From contig CP093829.1 in the NCBI GenBank assembly GCA_033063855.1, positions 13,237,537-13,301,536 on the forward strand: a stretch of 64,000 nt of DNA, written 5' to 3'. This stretch comes from Smittia aterrima. Its lineage: Eukaryota; Arthropoda; Insecta; Diptera; Chironomidae. This document shows positions 1 to 14,380 of the stretch, piece by piece. Numbering within the stretch: position 1 is the stretch's first letter; every line of letters starts with the position of its first letter. The notes beneath the pieces are model-generated. The model was not told the origin of the DNA. It worked only from the letters and a program-made list of their open reading frames with translations, and did not search any database. The position numbers were made by a program, and so were the translations under genes.

Positions 1-3000
1 AGCTGTGAATCAGAAGCACTTGCTGAGACTTAAAACCGACGATGTGAATCGCTTCACGTGCAACGATATCGAATCGTGTAACCTCAGACTTGTTTTTCTT
101 GCTTATTTATGAGTTGGAGACCGCTTCTCGAAGAACCTCCGCTCGCAAATTTGATTCCAAAGTTATAACCGGCGAAGCTTGCTATTTATTCTGCCACTAA
201 ATACGAAGCCCCAGCCAGATGAGCGCAAAAAGCGGACAACATTAATTCAGGCCACGTTCAGTACATAAAACAATGGCAAAGAGGGTGGCTGTGACATTTT
301 TTCTCTCTTCCTTCTCACGGTTGCTCTTGTTTTTCCTTCTCATGTGCATGAAAATCTCCGAATGTAGAAGCCTCCCTTCTGTTTATTTAAAATTCTCGAG
401 AGCAAAAAAAAAACAGAATTTCTATCAAAATGAGAAAAAACTTGAATGACAAATTCATAAGTAAACAAAATGAAAATGGAGAATTATACTCGAGCCTCTA
501 CTGATTATACATTTCGCTGTTCTCTTCTATCCTCTCCTTTATCTCAAACATAAAATACTCGGTCGAACATTTTCGTTTCACGCTTGCTGACAATCTAGGG
601 CAATCTTTTTTGGACCTGATACTTTGTGCCATTGGAAAATCGGAACAACTTCTTAGATTCGTAAATAAACCTCGAAATTGAAACATAAATTAAAAGATTT
701 ATTTGAATGATGCTTCGAGTGAACTTTAATGAAACTTCTTTTGAAAATTTTACGTCTATTTCCCTAAAGTCATCCCCCGATAGTATTTTCAATTTAGATA
801 TTTCTTAAGAATATTGCTTCGACAAATACTAATACAAAAAGCTTTGCGATTTGTCTTTTCCCTTGAAGACGATCTTGTTCGAAGCAAAGCTCGTAGCTTC
901 AGGTATTGCAGTTAAATTCATAATGAATTAGTCTCATGACGACGAAGCCAAAGTATGTCTACACCGAGTAAGAGAGGGGAGAGAACGATTTGCTACTTGC
1001 TATCCACCTCCCGTGCTCACTTTACACGGTAAACGGAAGTAAGTCACAAAATTGGTTTTTGTTTACGGGCGACGTAGCATAAAACTGGGAAAGAGATTTT
1101 AATGTGTTTTATTTTCTGCGTTCACGTGTACGTGTCTATGCTTTATGGTGCATTAGGCGCCCATTCTCAATGTTGTTGATCACTGAAAAGAAGGGAAAAA
1201 GTGTTCTAATTGAGGTTCTCAACAGCAAATTTTACGCTATTGTCGTGTTTTCTTTTCATTCAGTAGCGGAGCTAATGAGTGAACAAAAGGCGAGTCTTTG
1301 ATTAACGAGAGACTGCGAGTTTTATGTTCATTGAATAGCTTTTGACACTTCATCTCTAGCGCTTCCCTCTACTCCAACAAAACTTAACTAAAAGAGAGAA
1401 AAAAGCCTTTTCGAAGGAAATTTATTTGAACTTAAGCTAAAGTAAACAACAACAAGGAAATTATTCGAAGCGACAGAAAGCATCATTGTTGACTCAAGAA
1501 TATTGTGGGGCACAATGCGAATCAAACCGAAAACCGTGTTGTTGCTATTATATCGGAATTAATGTTAATTAATTTCTCCTCGGCGACCAATCCCTTTTTG
1601 TTGCGTGGACATTCCGAATCATTGGACGTCGAAAAATTATAATTTTATGTTAGAATTTTCCAATTATATTGACAATGAGCTCACCGACATCTCAGAGGAA
1701 TAAAATTGCGGGTGAAAAACCCATAAATTATATTTGATATCACAACTGTTACTTATTAAAGTTACATAAACTTTCATTTCAAGTATTTTCCGAACGATTT
1801 TTTAAATCAATGAGATAGAGAAAATGCTGAATTTTCGTCAAAATTGTTATTTTTCGATTGACGATGATTAGGGAAAGTAAAGTCATGTGAGACACAATGA
1901 GACATCAGCTGCGCTTAATCAGTTTTATTGCTGCTTGTCGAGTGGAGAACATTTCCATTTCCAAAAATGTGGCTCTTGCTATTCGTGAAAGCCTCCACGT
2001 CTGTTTCTCAGTTTCAAGCCGTCATAGAAAAATGATGGAACTGAAATGTTTGGATGAATATCTGATGTTGTTGTTGAGCGTTCATGTGACAATCTGTCTC
2101 TCCGATAAAGCAGTGAAACATGAAAAGCTGTGATTGATGTCGTATCTCAAGTTTAAAATTTCCTCGTATTCTTTTTCCTTTATTGTTTTTGAATTCATTC
2201 ATTTATCGTCGACAACAGATTCTTTTCAGAAACATAAAAAAGATTCTGTTATCGATCCATTGATCTATTCAGTGATTAAGTGCGGATTGAACTGTAACAA
2301 ATACTGAATAATCGAAAAGAATCCCATGCCGAAAGAATCCCTCATCACTCGACAACGTAAATCGCAAAAGTTGTTTTCATTGCGAAACATTTTCATCACT
2401 CTCAACGTCATGAGAGAAACAACGCAACGCTTTTGTACTCCGATTTCCATTTCGGATTGGGCCTCGGGCAAGAAAAACAACTTTTCCACCCACGCACCCC
2501 CTCAGAATGTCAGCTTTCACGAGACGCATAAAGTGAAATGTTTTGTAATGCAAAATTTGATTTTCCATTCTCTCGGTTTATTTATTTTTTTGAACGATTT
2601 TCCCCTCGGAGACTTGTGCCTTCATCTCTTCTTGCTCTCTTTCGGTGTAAAGCGAATCGTCTGGCTGTAGAAAATTTGATTTTTCAATTCAAACAGCGAA
2701 GCTCAAAAGCAGCCACTTTTCAAAAACACATTTTTTCTCTCTGTACTCGCTCGACGCTCCGAGGCTCGTGAGTGGAGGCAGGCATATGAACATGGAGACT
2801 CTGAAAGGGATCCTTTGTGAAAAAAAAAGCATTCAACAACTGCTCAAAACATGCGCTCGAGTGAGTGAATGAAGGAAAGGTCTTTCACTACGGCTTTAAC
2901 CAGTCGTTTGATGGTGGCGCATGGTAATGAGCTCATGCGAGCCTCAGTGACAACATCAATTTTAAGGTAAAAAAGTTCTTTCGCCTTTCTAGTACACACA

Positions 3001-6000
3001 AAGGGGCTCGGTAGCAGCAAAGCATTATGGAAATACAAAGTTTTTTTTGTGTGAATAATGAAAATTGCCGAATATAAAATGGAAAATTACGTAACCTTTT
3101 GCAGGGCAGGGGATCAAGATTGTCGCTTACCAGCCGTTCAATTAGAAAGCACGCGGTTGATCTGCAAAAATGAAGCATGACTTCCATTATTTTCGCTCAA
3201 GGAAAGTTTATAAAATAATAGAAAATAATTTATGAGTTTTGCGACGAGATCTTCGCGTTATCCGCCGGTATACATTTGATAACATGGAATTTGTGATGAA
3301 TGAAAACATTCTGTTGAAAATTAGCTTCGTTACGTTAACTTAATTTAACTAAATGAGCGTGAAAAAATGCGCTGCTGCTTGTTTTTGTTATTGCTTGTGA
3401 AAAACAGAAAGCAGAAACTCAAGAAAAAAAAACAAAGAGAAGTGTTTTTTCTTGTTGAATTTGCAACGCAAGCGGATCAAATGATTACTTCTTCCCCTCT
3501 CTTCTTTCCTTCCTCCGGCAATCGGTAAATATTCAAATTAATACAAAAGTTTACTTTCTTATGTCTCTTAAAAGCTCCTTGAAATTGCATAATTGGAATG
3601 CACTAGTGTCGACTATATTCATGAACTCTCTCTTAAGAGCGTCTGTGGCTCAACAATTTTCAACGATCATTCAGTGGTTAATTAATTTCCGGTTCCGATG
3701 TGTATGTTGCTTCAAAAACATTGAATAGCAAAAAATATTTGTGGACATAGGCCTCATGCATTTATTCATTCATGATGTCAACGTTCGAGCAATTTCCACT
3801 TACCGACGAATTTTTTTTTCGTCCGTCGCATTCTGAAAATAATCAACAAGGCAGACGAGATTTTCGTTGATTTCAGGAAACATGTGACATTTATGATTTG
3901 TCGACGAGTGGCGTTGATAACGGCAAAGTGACCAGCATGAGTCTCACGCTAAATAACTTCTAAATGACGTTAAGCTTCGAGATTTTCTTTGATCACGCGA
4001 ATGCCCCGTTGGCATAATCATCATTAAACGCGAGAAGCTAACGAAAACTTGAAAATTTTTGGGTAATTAAAAGTAACTTTCTATCGTTAGTCGACGTAAT
4101 TTTATTTTTATTACAATTCTTGATAAAAAAATTTTAAACTTTACTTTGAAGTAAAATTTGAAAGAAGCTCGGGGTGGGTGATTATAATTTATTGCTTTTG
4201 GCGGCGAAAAGGGACGTTCAGAAGATTTTTCTTATTCTTAAAATAAACTTAATTATCGAAGAATAAAAGAAACAAATCCTTTAGAACTGCATTATGCTTC
4301 CTAATACAAAACTAAAGCGTAAATAGAATTGAATCTTGTTTGACTCGAAGGATTCGAAAATGCTCGACAAGAACATCAAGAGAATAAAAACAAAATAACA
4401 AACGACTCCTCAGTGACTCTTGTTATGTCAAAATTTGTGTGAATATTTAATTACAGAAAATCTTGTGAAGCCTTGTCTTGGAAATTAAACAATTTGAAAA
4501 GGTTAAACCTTTGTTTGAGTGCTTATTTCATTTGCCGAAACATTTTCTCTCCGGTTTTTTGGGGTGGCAAGGGATGGCAACATGACAAAATCGAGGGAAA
4601 TAATCTTTCATTGTAACAATGTTAAGAAAAAAAGGCAAAATTCTTTGTGACAAATGAAACGTGTGTTAATCTTTCATGTCGCATTTGTCATAATATCGCT
4701 GTTGAGATCGGTTGACGTTGGGGGTGGGTGTGAAGCGTATCACTGTTTGATGCAAACAAATTTTAATGAGGACGGCTGAGTGAAAAAGAGAAAATTCGAC
4801 GGCGTTGGGAATCTCGCAGCGTGCATGCGGCTTTCATGAAATATCAAAGCATCGTGATTTGAAGCTTATCAAGAAGAGACGTAAAGTGATGGAAGCCAAA
4901 AGTTCTATGATATCATTTTTTTTAATTCGCTTATATTAAGAGATGATTTAAGGGAAGTCATTAAGAATTTATCCTCGCGCCTTTATTTCAGTGACTTTAA
5001 TGAAGTGAAACTATAGTGAATAATTAAGTTCCTCGTTTCATTAAAGCTTGCAGTTCGTCGATGAAAAAAAACTTTTACAGTTCTAAGCGAGAAAATAATT
5101 TCTTAAATATTTTATTTTTCCTTCATCGTCACGATGCTCAATAAGAGCACGGAGTAGAGTAAAAATCCCCAAGAAAATCCATTCTTCATGGGATAAGAAA
5201 AAGTGGAAACGTGATTGGGAATTTAATTTCGTTCTTGGAAGCATTATAATGAGACTTTTAAAAGAATGCCAAATGGATGTAATGTCACTTTTGCGGACGA
5301 TGGGGGAGCATGAGGCAAAGTTTGTAGATCTCTTCAGACATCAGCTCTTCTTACTTCTTAGACATGAAAGCTATTTTTAATATAAAAGTCAGAGATGAAG
5401 AAGAAGAGTATTATAAATGACAAAGTCGAAATTGTTCGTTGGTTTGAGGTGTTTGGTCCACTAATGCCTGAGCTTTACTGTCATCGAAATAAAACTAAAG
5501 ATACAACGACGAAGCCTTAGGGGGGAAGATGAGTCAGAGAGAAATTTGGCTTTCAAGACACGCAGCTTTATAAATAGATAAAGGGATAACTCGAAAACGT
5601 TATCCTTCGTTGACAATGATAAAGCAGATCCAGTACCGCAGGCGCTCAAGCTAAATGTTTGGTTAATTTTCCACAAAGGTTCACGAAACGTTCATAAAAT
5701 GTTAGTAGAGCATGAAACTACTTTTTCGATCTATTTCCCCGCTGAAGCTTTTTCGTCCCTCACGTCACGTTCCGCATATGAGAGCGACTTGGCAAACCTT
5801 ATCGAACTCTACAAGCGATTTTACGATGCAGATTTTTTGTTGCTGTAATAATCCAAAACCCCGAGTGTGGTTACATTCGCTAAGGGAATAAAAAGTTATT
5901 TCCATTGTTAACTGCCATGAACCGGCCACTCAGCACTAGTTAATTTTATAGCTTTCCTGCCTCACATCCACACTCGCTCAAATAATTAAAAGCATGAATG

Positions 6001-6078
6001 TAATTTTATCACTCGATTCATAATTTAATGGCATTGCAATGCATAAATAATGAACTCAATTTAAACTTAATCAAAAAC

Positions 6079-6146
6079 ATGACGCGATTCCGTTTGGGAT
6101 GTGCAACTTTAATAGCAATTTGCTCGCTGTTTGCTCTACGTGACAG
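6079..6146 (+). CDS. Possible first coding exon of a signal-anchor or secreted protein
   Basis: The reading from ATG at 6,079 gives 22 codons with a short basic start (MTRFR), a hydrophobic core (residues about 6-19, LGCATLIAICSLFA) and a basic end (LRDR). It stops at a CAG|GTAGGC donor-like site, leaving phase 2. This is the layout of a signal peptide or the type II anchor of a Golgi enzyme. I could not find a continuing exon, so this may be chance. It is not the missing luna exon, whose expected N-terminus is not hydrophobic. Confidence 0.18.
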
Positions 6147-8461
6147 GTAGGCATTTGTTGATGAGTTGCAGATTGAATTTAACAACACCTGTGCCAAGTG
6201 TTGACGTTATGATTCTCATTTTCGTCACACGCCAATGCGGATGTACGTGAAAATTAACTTTCAAGTAATTCCTTTTTACTGAGAAGTGAGTTAATTAGCT
6301 CCAAAGTACTTCACTCAGAGGTGTCGCATGTTTTAAACTCTTTAATGTTACTAAAGTGACGATGTCTAATTACTTCTTCAACTCATTAACTGAAAACGCT
6401 GAGAGTTTTAAAGCTTTTTCGAAAATCGATAAAATTATAAAAGAATTTCTTAGAAGCAAATACCCGTCTCGTCTCCGTAGCAACTTTAAGCCTAAAATAA
6501 TTTGATCAGCAATTTGTCATTTTGCAGAGAATAAATTGCACTTCTTAGTTTAAAAATATAGACGAGTAGAACGGTGAACATCAAAGCAAATGAACATAGG
6601 GCCATAGCGATATATTTCGCTTGACACCATCCCGATACATTAGAGTTTCCACTTGAAGCTACTTATGGAAAAAGAATCGAGAGTGAAAGTGAAATGGAGA
6701 AGGAAGAAGATAAAATGTGCTTCAGAGTGTAATATAGGTCGTCTTTGATTAAATTAATCTCCGAGCTCAGCTTTCCGCTTTTTATTTCGCATCGTCCCTT
6801 TTCGATCTATCACAATGGAGTCCACTTACGTTTATTTCCAGTCTTGAACCTTCTTCTCAATTAAAGTTCAATTCAATGTCTGACTTCATCACGACAATTC
6901 ACAGAGACGTAAAAGGAAATTGTGTCGAGCCTACCAATACGTGACGCCTTTTATGATTCATAAATTATGAAGGACGTTCATTCTCGTTGCCGGTAACAAG
7001 AAAGTGATGGTTCTACACCCTATCGCTCTCGTTTCCTAAGGTTTTTGCTATTCTTATCGAAAGATATTACTTGCCCTTCCTTCACTTCCTCTTAGTCGTC
7101 TCCTTCATAACAATCTTTTCATCTCAAGTGTGTTGATACTTTATGAAAGTTTAATAACAACAATAGGCCCGCTTCGGGAAAGGTGTCACTATCAATCTTT
7201 TCATGAAAAAGAGATTCGTGCTTATTGGTTGTGTAGGCAAGAGTAGAATATACAGCAGAGTTGAGATTGAGACTATGAATGAGACTTTAAGACTTGGGGG
7301 ATGGGGCAAATTTAAGCTAAAAATAGAATTTTTAAAGCTCGAATTGTTGTTTTTTCTTCAAGATTATTTTCATTTGAAAATGGTTGAAATAAATAAATAT
7401 TGAAACTCAATTTGAAGTCAGCTGCGACGACTGAGACTGAAGTTGATTTCTTATTTATGTTTATTTTCGTCTCGAGGAAGAAAACTCGCGAAATTAATTG
7501 AAATTGTCGTCGTTTGATTGCAGAAAACGGAAAAGTTTCATTCAATTGGAGGAGTAGAACAAGAGAAACAAAACTATTTGAACGAAATTAAACGAGAAAT
7601 GTTGTTTGAAATTGGATTTTCTGAAAAAAAAAACTTTGTTTTGGGTTGAGGCAGCTGGTGGTGATTTTGATTGTTTTGAAATTAAAGTTTCGCCATCATC
7701 TAAGAGCGGCTTTAAGGTTTCTTTAGTCGGAAATACCAAAACTTTTTTATGATTTTTATTGACCGCTTTCTATGCCCTTCGTATAAACTTTAGGTTCATC
7801 CACAAATCTCATGCTCAACAAGACGACGAAGCTAATAACTGATGTCAACTTTCCCATTAAAGAATATCGACCCCCTCCCCTCCTCATCTTTCGAGATACT
7901 GTAAAATCATAAACACAAAAGCGGAGACGGCTGGAAAAGCTAAGACATTTGACGACAATCGACGTCGCTCTGCTCCATGGAAATTGTATGATGAGTTATC
8001 ATGGCAATCGAGCTTTTTTCTCCTTCCCATCCCCAAAAACAGACAAAAAGCGGAAGAGCGACGATAAAAAGAAAACTTTTTATGTGATATTGATTGATTT
8101 TTTTCTGTGTGATGTTCTCGGTGTGCTGCGGAACAACAACGTCAGCATCAATGATAGCGGAAAGACAAGAGACAAACACACACACAAAAGTCACAAACAC
8201 AAATAGAAGTTTCCCTTTTTATCTTTTAGTTCGTCGCAATTGCCTGCCTCGTCGTCTTGAAGCCTCCTCGTTCAGCCATTTATCTCAAGTTTCCTTTCCT
8301 TGAGCCATGCGACTCTGACTTTCTCTTTTCCTTTTTTATTTATAACGTTACGTAACCGTATCTTTGTCTATTGTTTGTTATGTTTAGTGAGTGTTTTATA
8401 ATAAATGATCCAGAAAGAGTGTCTGAACAATGGGAATAGATTTACTTCATCCTCCGGTGCG

Positions 8462-8478
8462 TCTCTCTCTCTCTCTCT
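8462..8478. repeat. (CT)n microsatellite
   Basis: A short uninterrupted run of TC dinucleotides. No gene context is visible. Confidence 0.8.
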
Positions 8479-11400
8479 TACTCATTTTGACGTACATAAT
8501 GTTTTATGCAAGAAGGGAGAGAGTCGGAAGCAAGGATCAAACGTGCTACACACGCTTTTTGCTCTGCGTAAATCGAAGAATAAAAAGTATCATATTAAAC
8601 TTCTCCTCCCGTTTACATAAGCATCATGTTTATGAGAAGAATAATGTTACTCTTCGAGCCATTCAACGAATATGCTCGCTTAATGTTTGCAATTTAAATT
8701 TCTTTTATTCTCTGCAAAAGCTCTGAATCGAGAATTTAATAATTCAAAAATCTCTTCTGATGCCTTTCAATCCCAAGCATTTTGGTGATGCGGGAAAATC
8801 TTTCAAAAGAAGAAATCGATAAGTTTGAATGAAACAGATTTGAGTAGTTTGAGATGTCTTCACTTCGTTTGTTCAAATATTTTTCTGATTTGCAATACTT
8901 GAGCTAATGATTTTATGTTGTTTTTCTTCCTATCGTTGCCTGATTGGGATCAATAAAATTTTATATCCTGAATCTTTCTCCTTCCTCTTCCATGGCGTTT
9001 CTTTAGCGGGGAAAAAGTTTTGCTCTGATGAGAAAATGATTGAAAAAATAATAAAATTGTGAGATTTTTGTCATCTTCAGCGGTTGACGACGGCCATTGA
9101 GAGGGTCAATTATTTATTTTCAATCAGCTTTTGATGGATTTTATACGACGCTTTGGGTTCATAATGCAAAGAAGAAATCACTGTCGATAGGAAATCGATT
9201 TTAATATGCTTGTTAATGTTGATAAAAGCTGGTGAACACATTAAACGCCTTTTCCAGTCTGCATAAAGTTCATGGGTACAGAAACGATGAAAAACAAATG
9301 TTTAAAAAAGTTGAAATAATAATAAAAAGCTTTTGCTTACATGGCGGATCATGAAAATAACAAATTTAAAATCACCTCAACGCGATGATTAAAATATAAC
9401 ATAAAATGTTTCGTCAAAATTTTTCACATAATAAATTGTAATTAATTTCATGTTGAGAATTTAAAACAATTGTAAATGAATCCATCGATCCTTAAATAAT
9501 TAAGAAACTGCTTTAAGAGCTTTTAAAGCTTCCACATTGATTAAGGAAGAACGAACAATCATTGAGCTGCAAGCAGTTGAGCGCAACTCTTACAATTCAA
9601 AAGCTCGTTAATAAATTAAAACATTCAATTAATGTTCTTTCAGCGCCGTTCCGCTATTCATTAAGCAATTGATTTAACAAGCGAACTGAAAAAAACTTTA
9701 TTCTGGTGAAAGTCTTTTCATACGTAAAGCGCTTGATTCATCGGCGAAGTTTTCCTTTCAAAGCTCTTGAGTAAACAGTATTGAGAATTCAGAACGGGTA
9801 AAGCGAAGTAACGTGAATGCATAAATTTCTTGAAGCCAAATTTACATTGTAGTTCGTTAGTCTCAGTCAAGTCGATGCCAGAATCAAGAACGGAAGGGCG
9901 GCATACAAAATGATGTAATGTGTTTACATGACCGAGAAGTTGAAGTCACGCTGCTTTATGTTGCCAACAGGTCTGGAAAAGATAAATTTACTCATCAAAT
10001 TACTTCCACGACGAAGCTATTCTCCACAGAACCACAGCGTTTATCAGGCCACAGAAACGAAGAAAATCAAAGCCCAAGGGAAAATTCACTTCAATTAAAT
10101 TCACTCACAGTATGATAAATTGTGATTTAGCCAAACGAACGTACACAATACTCGGTCGCTTGAGGAAGGAGCCGAGAGAACAAAACATATCATTTTCATG
10201 GAGAACTTTGTTAATTGAATGCAGTAACCAGACATTATGGCATCGGGTCCGGGTAAACACAAAACAAATTCTTAGAGCGGCGTTTAGCAAACTTCGATAA
10301 CAAATTGAACAAGCTCCAGGGGTTAACAAAGAAATGTATCTCATTACGTTTCAATTTCAATTGTTATAGTCTGAAATGATTTAAGATTACAGTCTTCCTT
10401 CTTGAGGGTGCTTTCTAATCATAATTTTCGAGGTCAAAATTCATCATTAATATTAATCAGAACATTAATTAAATGTTTTAAGAGAAAATGAGAAATTTTG
10501 CTCTAGCAAAAAGTTTTTTTTGGGGGTTTTTTGCGTACCAATATTTTTTTTCTCAGACTTTTTTTTTCAAATTCTGAAGAAACATGAGAAAGTGTGGAGA
10601 TGAGTAAACGGTAATAGTTTCGAGTCATGTTCATGACAAAACCTCAAAATGTATTCTACAATCGCCATCAACACAGATTAATAGATTAGACAGTTGAAAA
10701 GGAGATGAAACTAGAAAGTTCATCGTGAGCTTGTGGTTCTTTCAACTGTCAGAGATGGAGGAAAAAGTTTGTGGCAGAAAGATAAACATCGAAGATTTTC
10801 TGGACGATTTTTAGTTATCTGGAAGTTAAAGAACTTCCCACTAATGCTTTTCAGTTTCGGTTTGTCAAATGCAGATCTCTCGCAGCTTTAAACAATAATT
10901 GATACTTACGTGCGTAATTAATGATTTGTGTACTTGAAGCTTCCTTGATTATAAATTAATCAGAGCCTAAACGAGCTCAAAACATTAATTACATTTCCGC
11001 TACTCGAACAGATGTACAACGATGTAATTAATTGTTTTCAATCACCACGATGAAGCATGTTGTTCAATCAAAAATTACAAATCGATTCAGAAAGTGAAAC
11101 CTTCGGAGAACTGTTCGTTCGTTCGTTACAAATGATAAGAAGTGTTTAGAGGCAGAAAAGCTTCCTCGTTGAGAATGAAAATCGTTTCGAGTCTAAACGA
11201 GAATTTATGAACCGTTAATTATTCAATCCCTGCAATAAAGGAGCTGAGAGAAGCGAGTATATTCACACTTTTGCGTGATATTAACTGTAAATAAATCAAA
11301 TGGGGTTGGAGATGAAGAGGGGGGCGTCGGAATTAAGAGCGACAGACGAACACTTTGAGTTATCAGAAAAATTGGGGAGAAGCGCTTTCTTAAAAATTTA

Positions 11401-14380
11401 TGTTTTGTGGAGTAAAGAAAATCACTATAAAAGCTGTACGATCTCTAAATTGTATTATTTATGGGTAGAAAGAGAAAACAGAAAAACCAGCAAACTTTTG
11501 CCGGAGGGGGTGTCTCATTTTCTCATTTCGAAGGAAACCTTTTTCCAAAAAATCCCCTAAATTAATGGCCATTATATTGAAATGAAAAGCACAGGACTGC
11601 GGAAAATGTACCGAAGACATTTTAAGCAAGTTCCATTTCTGATTCTGAAAGCGACAATAAAAGTGGAAGGCTCGAGGGGAGCGAGATGAGGACGTTCAAG
11701 TCGAAAGTGCTTGGATCGAAGTGAAACTCATAAATTTATTTTTCCTCTTCTTTCCCGCTTAAAGGGACACTCTCCATTGTTAAGGAAAAGATGAATCTCA
11801 CCTGTCTCATCCGTCCCTTTCTTATTTCAACTCCATTAGGCAATATATTCCTGAAGCTCAAACATACACACGCAAGTCTGAGCGATGACAAATTCATCTA
11901 TTTGTGTTTAGTTAAGATTGTTTGTTAATGACGCCACAGGAAATCTCGAAGATTTTTTCAACGTGATGGGTCAAAATGAGCCTTCAGATCAATGAATAAT
12001 TGACAATGCTATCTATCATCAAACAAAAGTTTCGCGTAGGAATATTTTTTTGGCGTACACATGATTTATGGACTTTTCCTAATCAGAAGGAAAATTTTAT
12101 TGTTCGAGGGGAGACGAAATTCACAGAAGTCCTGTGATATTCCATTTTGCTATCGAATTTCTTGTTTACCTTAGTCATCCTCATCAAAAGAGAGAAAATC
12201 TCTTTCTATATTTGTAGAAGCTTTTTTGTGCTTTTTCCTTTGAACCTTTCGTTTCAGTTTCCCTTTTCACTTTCACTCATTCAATTTTTTTGTTGTGGCT
12301 GTCTGAGAATGATTAATTAATGTATGACGGATGTTAGAGAGGGGAGCGAGTCGAGTATTGAGTGACCACTTTAATCAATTTCCTTGAAAATCTCTTGAAT
12401 TTTAGTATTGCAAGTTAACGAACCTTTCCCAACAAAAAATATTTTCTACCACTCCATTTCCGAACAAAAGAGTTTTCTTTGTTTGGCGCCGAGAAGACTT
12501 AAATTATTGCGTGACTAAATCATATTTACATACACAACATGCGGATTTCCCAGTTCACCCCTTCGCAATTATTTCGACCCAGCCATGTTTAAATTCAAAG
12601 CTTCTACCCGGAAATTTGAGTTGCTCGTAACAACAAGCTTGGCGACAGAAACAGAGTTTAATCCATGCTAGCAAAGCTTTCTAGGTTTATGCATTTGTTA
12701 ATTATTAATTGCTATCAAGCTCTCTCCTTCCTGATGAAACAAGCAAACGCGGTTTGAATCAACGAGCGAGAGAATGTTACGGCAGAATTTAAATCTGAAG
12801 AAGAAGGAAAAGTTTTGCTTTCCTCCTCGTGGATTCGTGATACTCCAGCATGATTCATGAGTTTTGATAGAGTCATAAATGTCATAAATTCCTTTCCGGA
12901 GCTCTTTTCCTCTCCACCCGCAACGAGATGCTTATTTAAACGATGTGACTAAAAGCATTTTAATGGATCACTGGGGACACTTTTATTTAGCAAATTGACA
13001 ATTTTGATGGTGGAATATTTTATTCGAGTTGAATTTTTCAATAGCAAAATTTACATTCATTTAAAGTAAATTAAAGTTTCATGCTTACGGATGCTCAAAC
13101 TCAAAAGGTTTGATTGGCAATCACAAGATGGTGGTTTCTTGTTAGAAGAAACGATGCTTATTTTGCTGTGGAAACCCTTTGACGACGAAGAGTGAGCCAA
13201 CATTTGCATAATGATGTCTTATTTGGTTTCGGTAGTCGCCATCCTCGTTTGTTTACAGAAATCAAGACAATAAGGGCAATGAACAAACGATGATCAGACT
13301 TCAAATGAATCGGAATCAGGGCGAAGTTTTTTTTTCATGTTTATATTAGCAGCCAAGTTGCGAAATTAATTTTGGACTAAGAAGAAAGAATTCAGTTCAT
13401 CCGCACTGGGAGAGAAAGAAATCTCAAGCGCGGGTGGAATTTTAAAAAGCTTAATGCTAATTAAAAAACAGCCTCGTTCATTATTCATGTTAGCTTCGGG
13501 GCCAATTCAGCGGCGCGCTAAAGTATTACATGAAGTCTAGAAAGTTAATTAAAAGTGGGCGAAGGCAGTCAATAATTTACGCGCTCAGAAGTTTTTCGGG
13601 TCCGATGTTAATTACAATATCACAAGCGATACTCGCAATTTGGCGAGGCTCCATTGTTTCGAAATGATATCGCACCTTCTATTACTCTTTTTCTCTCTCT
13701 CACTCGTTGTTATTTCAAAATCCTTTTGCTACGAAACGAGAACGGCGTCGATATTCTGAGCAGAATACTTTTAAGAGCAAGCATGAGCTGTATATCATCC
13801 AAACAGGATCAAGGTACTCTCGTTCTCACTTGCAGCAATAGACAAAAATCCTCGCAATCTTCTCCAAGTTAAAATAATTTTCAACCTGAAAAATTGCCAA
13901 ATAAATAATTTTTTTATCTCCCAGTTTTCGGAAGTTAATTCGTGTCGTCCCAGTTTTACATTTTTGGCATCGACAAACTTGCACTTCAGTGGATTTAGAT
14001 TTGCTTTTGCAATTGATTTAAAAACTCGTTGGTGGAAAATCTATTATAAGTGAAAAAGTCAGAAAATGTAACAGATTAAAATATTACTCAGACTTTACAT
14101 AGTATGCTCATTTCAAAGCAAAACGAGTACTTGAATCGGTAATTGGATCGGGGAGAAATATCAAATTACGAAATTTCAAATAAATTTTTAATCAAACAAA
14201 TACTTCGCATCGTTTAAGACTTTAAAAGTAAAATGGCACAAACGTCAATGGACTTTTTTTTAAGCTAATTGCTCTAATTTTCTAACGAGATCTTCTTATA
14301 GATACTTTGATATTAAAGTACAATTATCCACAAATGATTTGGAAATTGCTAACATTTTTTCCATTCTTTTTCAATTACAG

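Larger units (their letters stand above)
1..14380. other. Non-coding stretch upstream of the first visible luna coding exon
   Basis: About 14 kb of AT-rich DNA in which I see no exon with convincing coding character on either strand. It ends at the acceptor of the first visible luna exon. KLF6/7-family genes usually have a separate upstream exon for the extreme N-terminus and a very long first intron, so most or all of this is probably luna intron or 5' regulatory DNA (inference). It contains homopolymer A/T runs and a short CT microsatellite near 8,465. The many ORFs of 60-115 codons have no recognisable domains. One possible signal-anchor exon (6,079-6,146) is listed separately. Confidence 0.55.

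Noticed and set aside
2326..2670. 114-codon ORF near 2.4 kb
   Set aside because: Overlapping ORFs on both strands are equally long and none has domain features.
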